Below are positions 6,317-6,670 of a stretch of 6,670 nt of DNA, one piece after another. The DNA comes from Hyphomicrobiaceae bacterium UBA2767 (GTDB lineage Bacteria; Pseudomonadota; Alphaproteobacteria; Rhizobiales; Methyloligellaceae), in contig DEIT01000221.1 of the NCBI GenBank assembly GCA_002352635.1, positions 1 to 6,670 on the forward strand. Reading direction: 5' to 3'. Below the pieces are notes generated by a model that saw only the letters and a list, made by a program, of their open reading frames with translations, did not search any database and was not told where the DNA came from. A program made the translations under genes and the position numbers. How positions within the stretch are numbered: the stretch's first letter is position 1; each line of letters begins with the position of its first letter.

Positions 6317-6663
6317 AGCTCGTTCTCGATTTCCTGTTCGATGGTCTTTATCTGGCCGCTAAGCCCGATCACGTCCTCAATATCGAGCGCAATGGCAATG
6401 CCTGTACCGGGCTCTTCCTCAAACCGCGCGGCTTTGCTCAGGGATTCCAGAATATCCCGGCTCAGATGCGTTTCCACCAGCATGAGGATGACATCGCGCT
6501 GACCCTCGACAGTCAGGCCCATGAAGGTTGTTGCCGGCTTCAGACCTTCGCCGCGGGCGCTGGTGATGACCGTGCATCCGGTCGCGCCATGGTCGCGCGC
6601 GGCATTGATGACAAGATCGCTTTTCTCATCCTGCACAATGGCGATGATCATTTTAAACTTCAT
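6313..6663 (-). CDS. PII-like signalling protein (P-II family nitrogen regulator)
   Basis: A 116-aa protein with the ferredoxin-like PII plan: strand MIIAIVQDEKSDLVINAARDHGATGCTVI (residues 5-33), a T-loop region ~36-55 (ARGEGLKPATTFMG), strand RDVILMLV, helix SRDILESLSKAA, and a B-loop region EEEPGTGIAIALD (82-94). The classical GlnB uridylylation site (Y-[KR]-G-x-x-Y) and the TGKIGDGKIF signature are absent. The GTGIA version is what I associate with the non-canonical PII-like groups. It probably binds an adenine nucleotide and controls a membrane or enzyme partner, without a GlnD-type modification. Its ATG overlaps a TGA (6662-6660) in another frame as ATGA. This hints that it is coupled to an upstream gene ending at the window edge; in comparable operons I recall a DUF1538-type membrane protein, which cannot be tested here. 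Confidence 0.85.
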   Translation of the reverse strand: MKFKMIIAIVQDEKSDLVINAARDHGATGCTVITSARGEGLKPATTFMGLTVEGQRDVILMLVETHLSRDILESLSKAARFEEEPGTGIAIALDIEDVIGLSGQIKTIEQEIENEL

Positions 6664-6670
6664 GCCGCAT

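Overview
The window reads as a piece of a proteobacterial chromosome, moderately GC-rich with compact minus-strand operons. No RNA gene or phylogenetic marker is present, so the class is a guess. Alpha- or gammaproteobacteria fit best, judged from the PPK1 sequence, the PII-like/CBS gene pair and a 'GTCCGCT...AGCGGAC' type intergenic repeat.

Layout, left to right. (1) Bases 1-134, plus strand: the last 43 codons of a PiT-type inorganic phosphate transporter, running in from outside. (2) Converging on it, on the minus strand, is a block read from right to left. It starts with an exceptionally long polyphosphate kinase 1 (1013 aa; start 5441, stop 2400). About 100 bp further on comes a small P-loop NTPase of unknown role (start about 2297, stop 1668). 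This is joined by a GTGA overlap to a PPP/calcineurin-type metallophosphoesterase with an FHA-like N-terminal region (stop 196). (3) Bases 5442-5887: a 446-bp gap without a convincing gene. It holds a good ribosome binding site and a possible extended -10 for ppk1, a near-tandem 12-nt repeat, and two diverged copies of a 24-nt hairpin repeat. (4) Bases 5888-6663, minus strand: a two-gene unit, a PII-like signalling protein followed by a two-CBS-domain protein. The two share an ATGA overlap, and the PII-like gene is probably coupled to another gene beyond the right edge.

How it may fit together. Phosphate uptake (PiT), polyphosphate synthesis (PPK1) and a phosphatase/P-loop pair lie side by side, which suggests a phosphate or polyphosphate homeostasis locus. 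This is inference from neighbourhood and recognised families. The most unusual item is the PPK1 N-terminus: about 310 extra residues, largely Ala with Lys/Arg/Glu, in front of a complete and apparently active PPK1 core. It looks like a histone-H1/PhaF-like or coiled-coil tail that could tether the enzyme to polyphosphate granules, the nucleoid or a partner. The second is the uncharacterised pair of a P-loop protein and an FHA-like phosphatase. The PII-like/CBS pair is probably a separate adenylate-sensing unit regulating the gene upstream of it.
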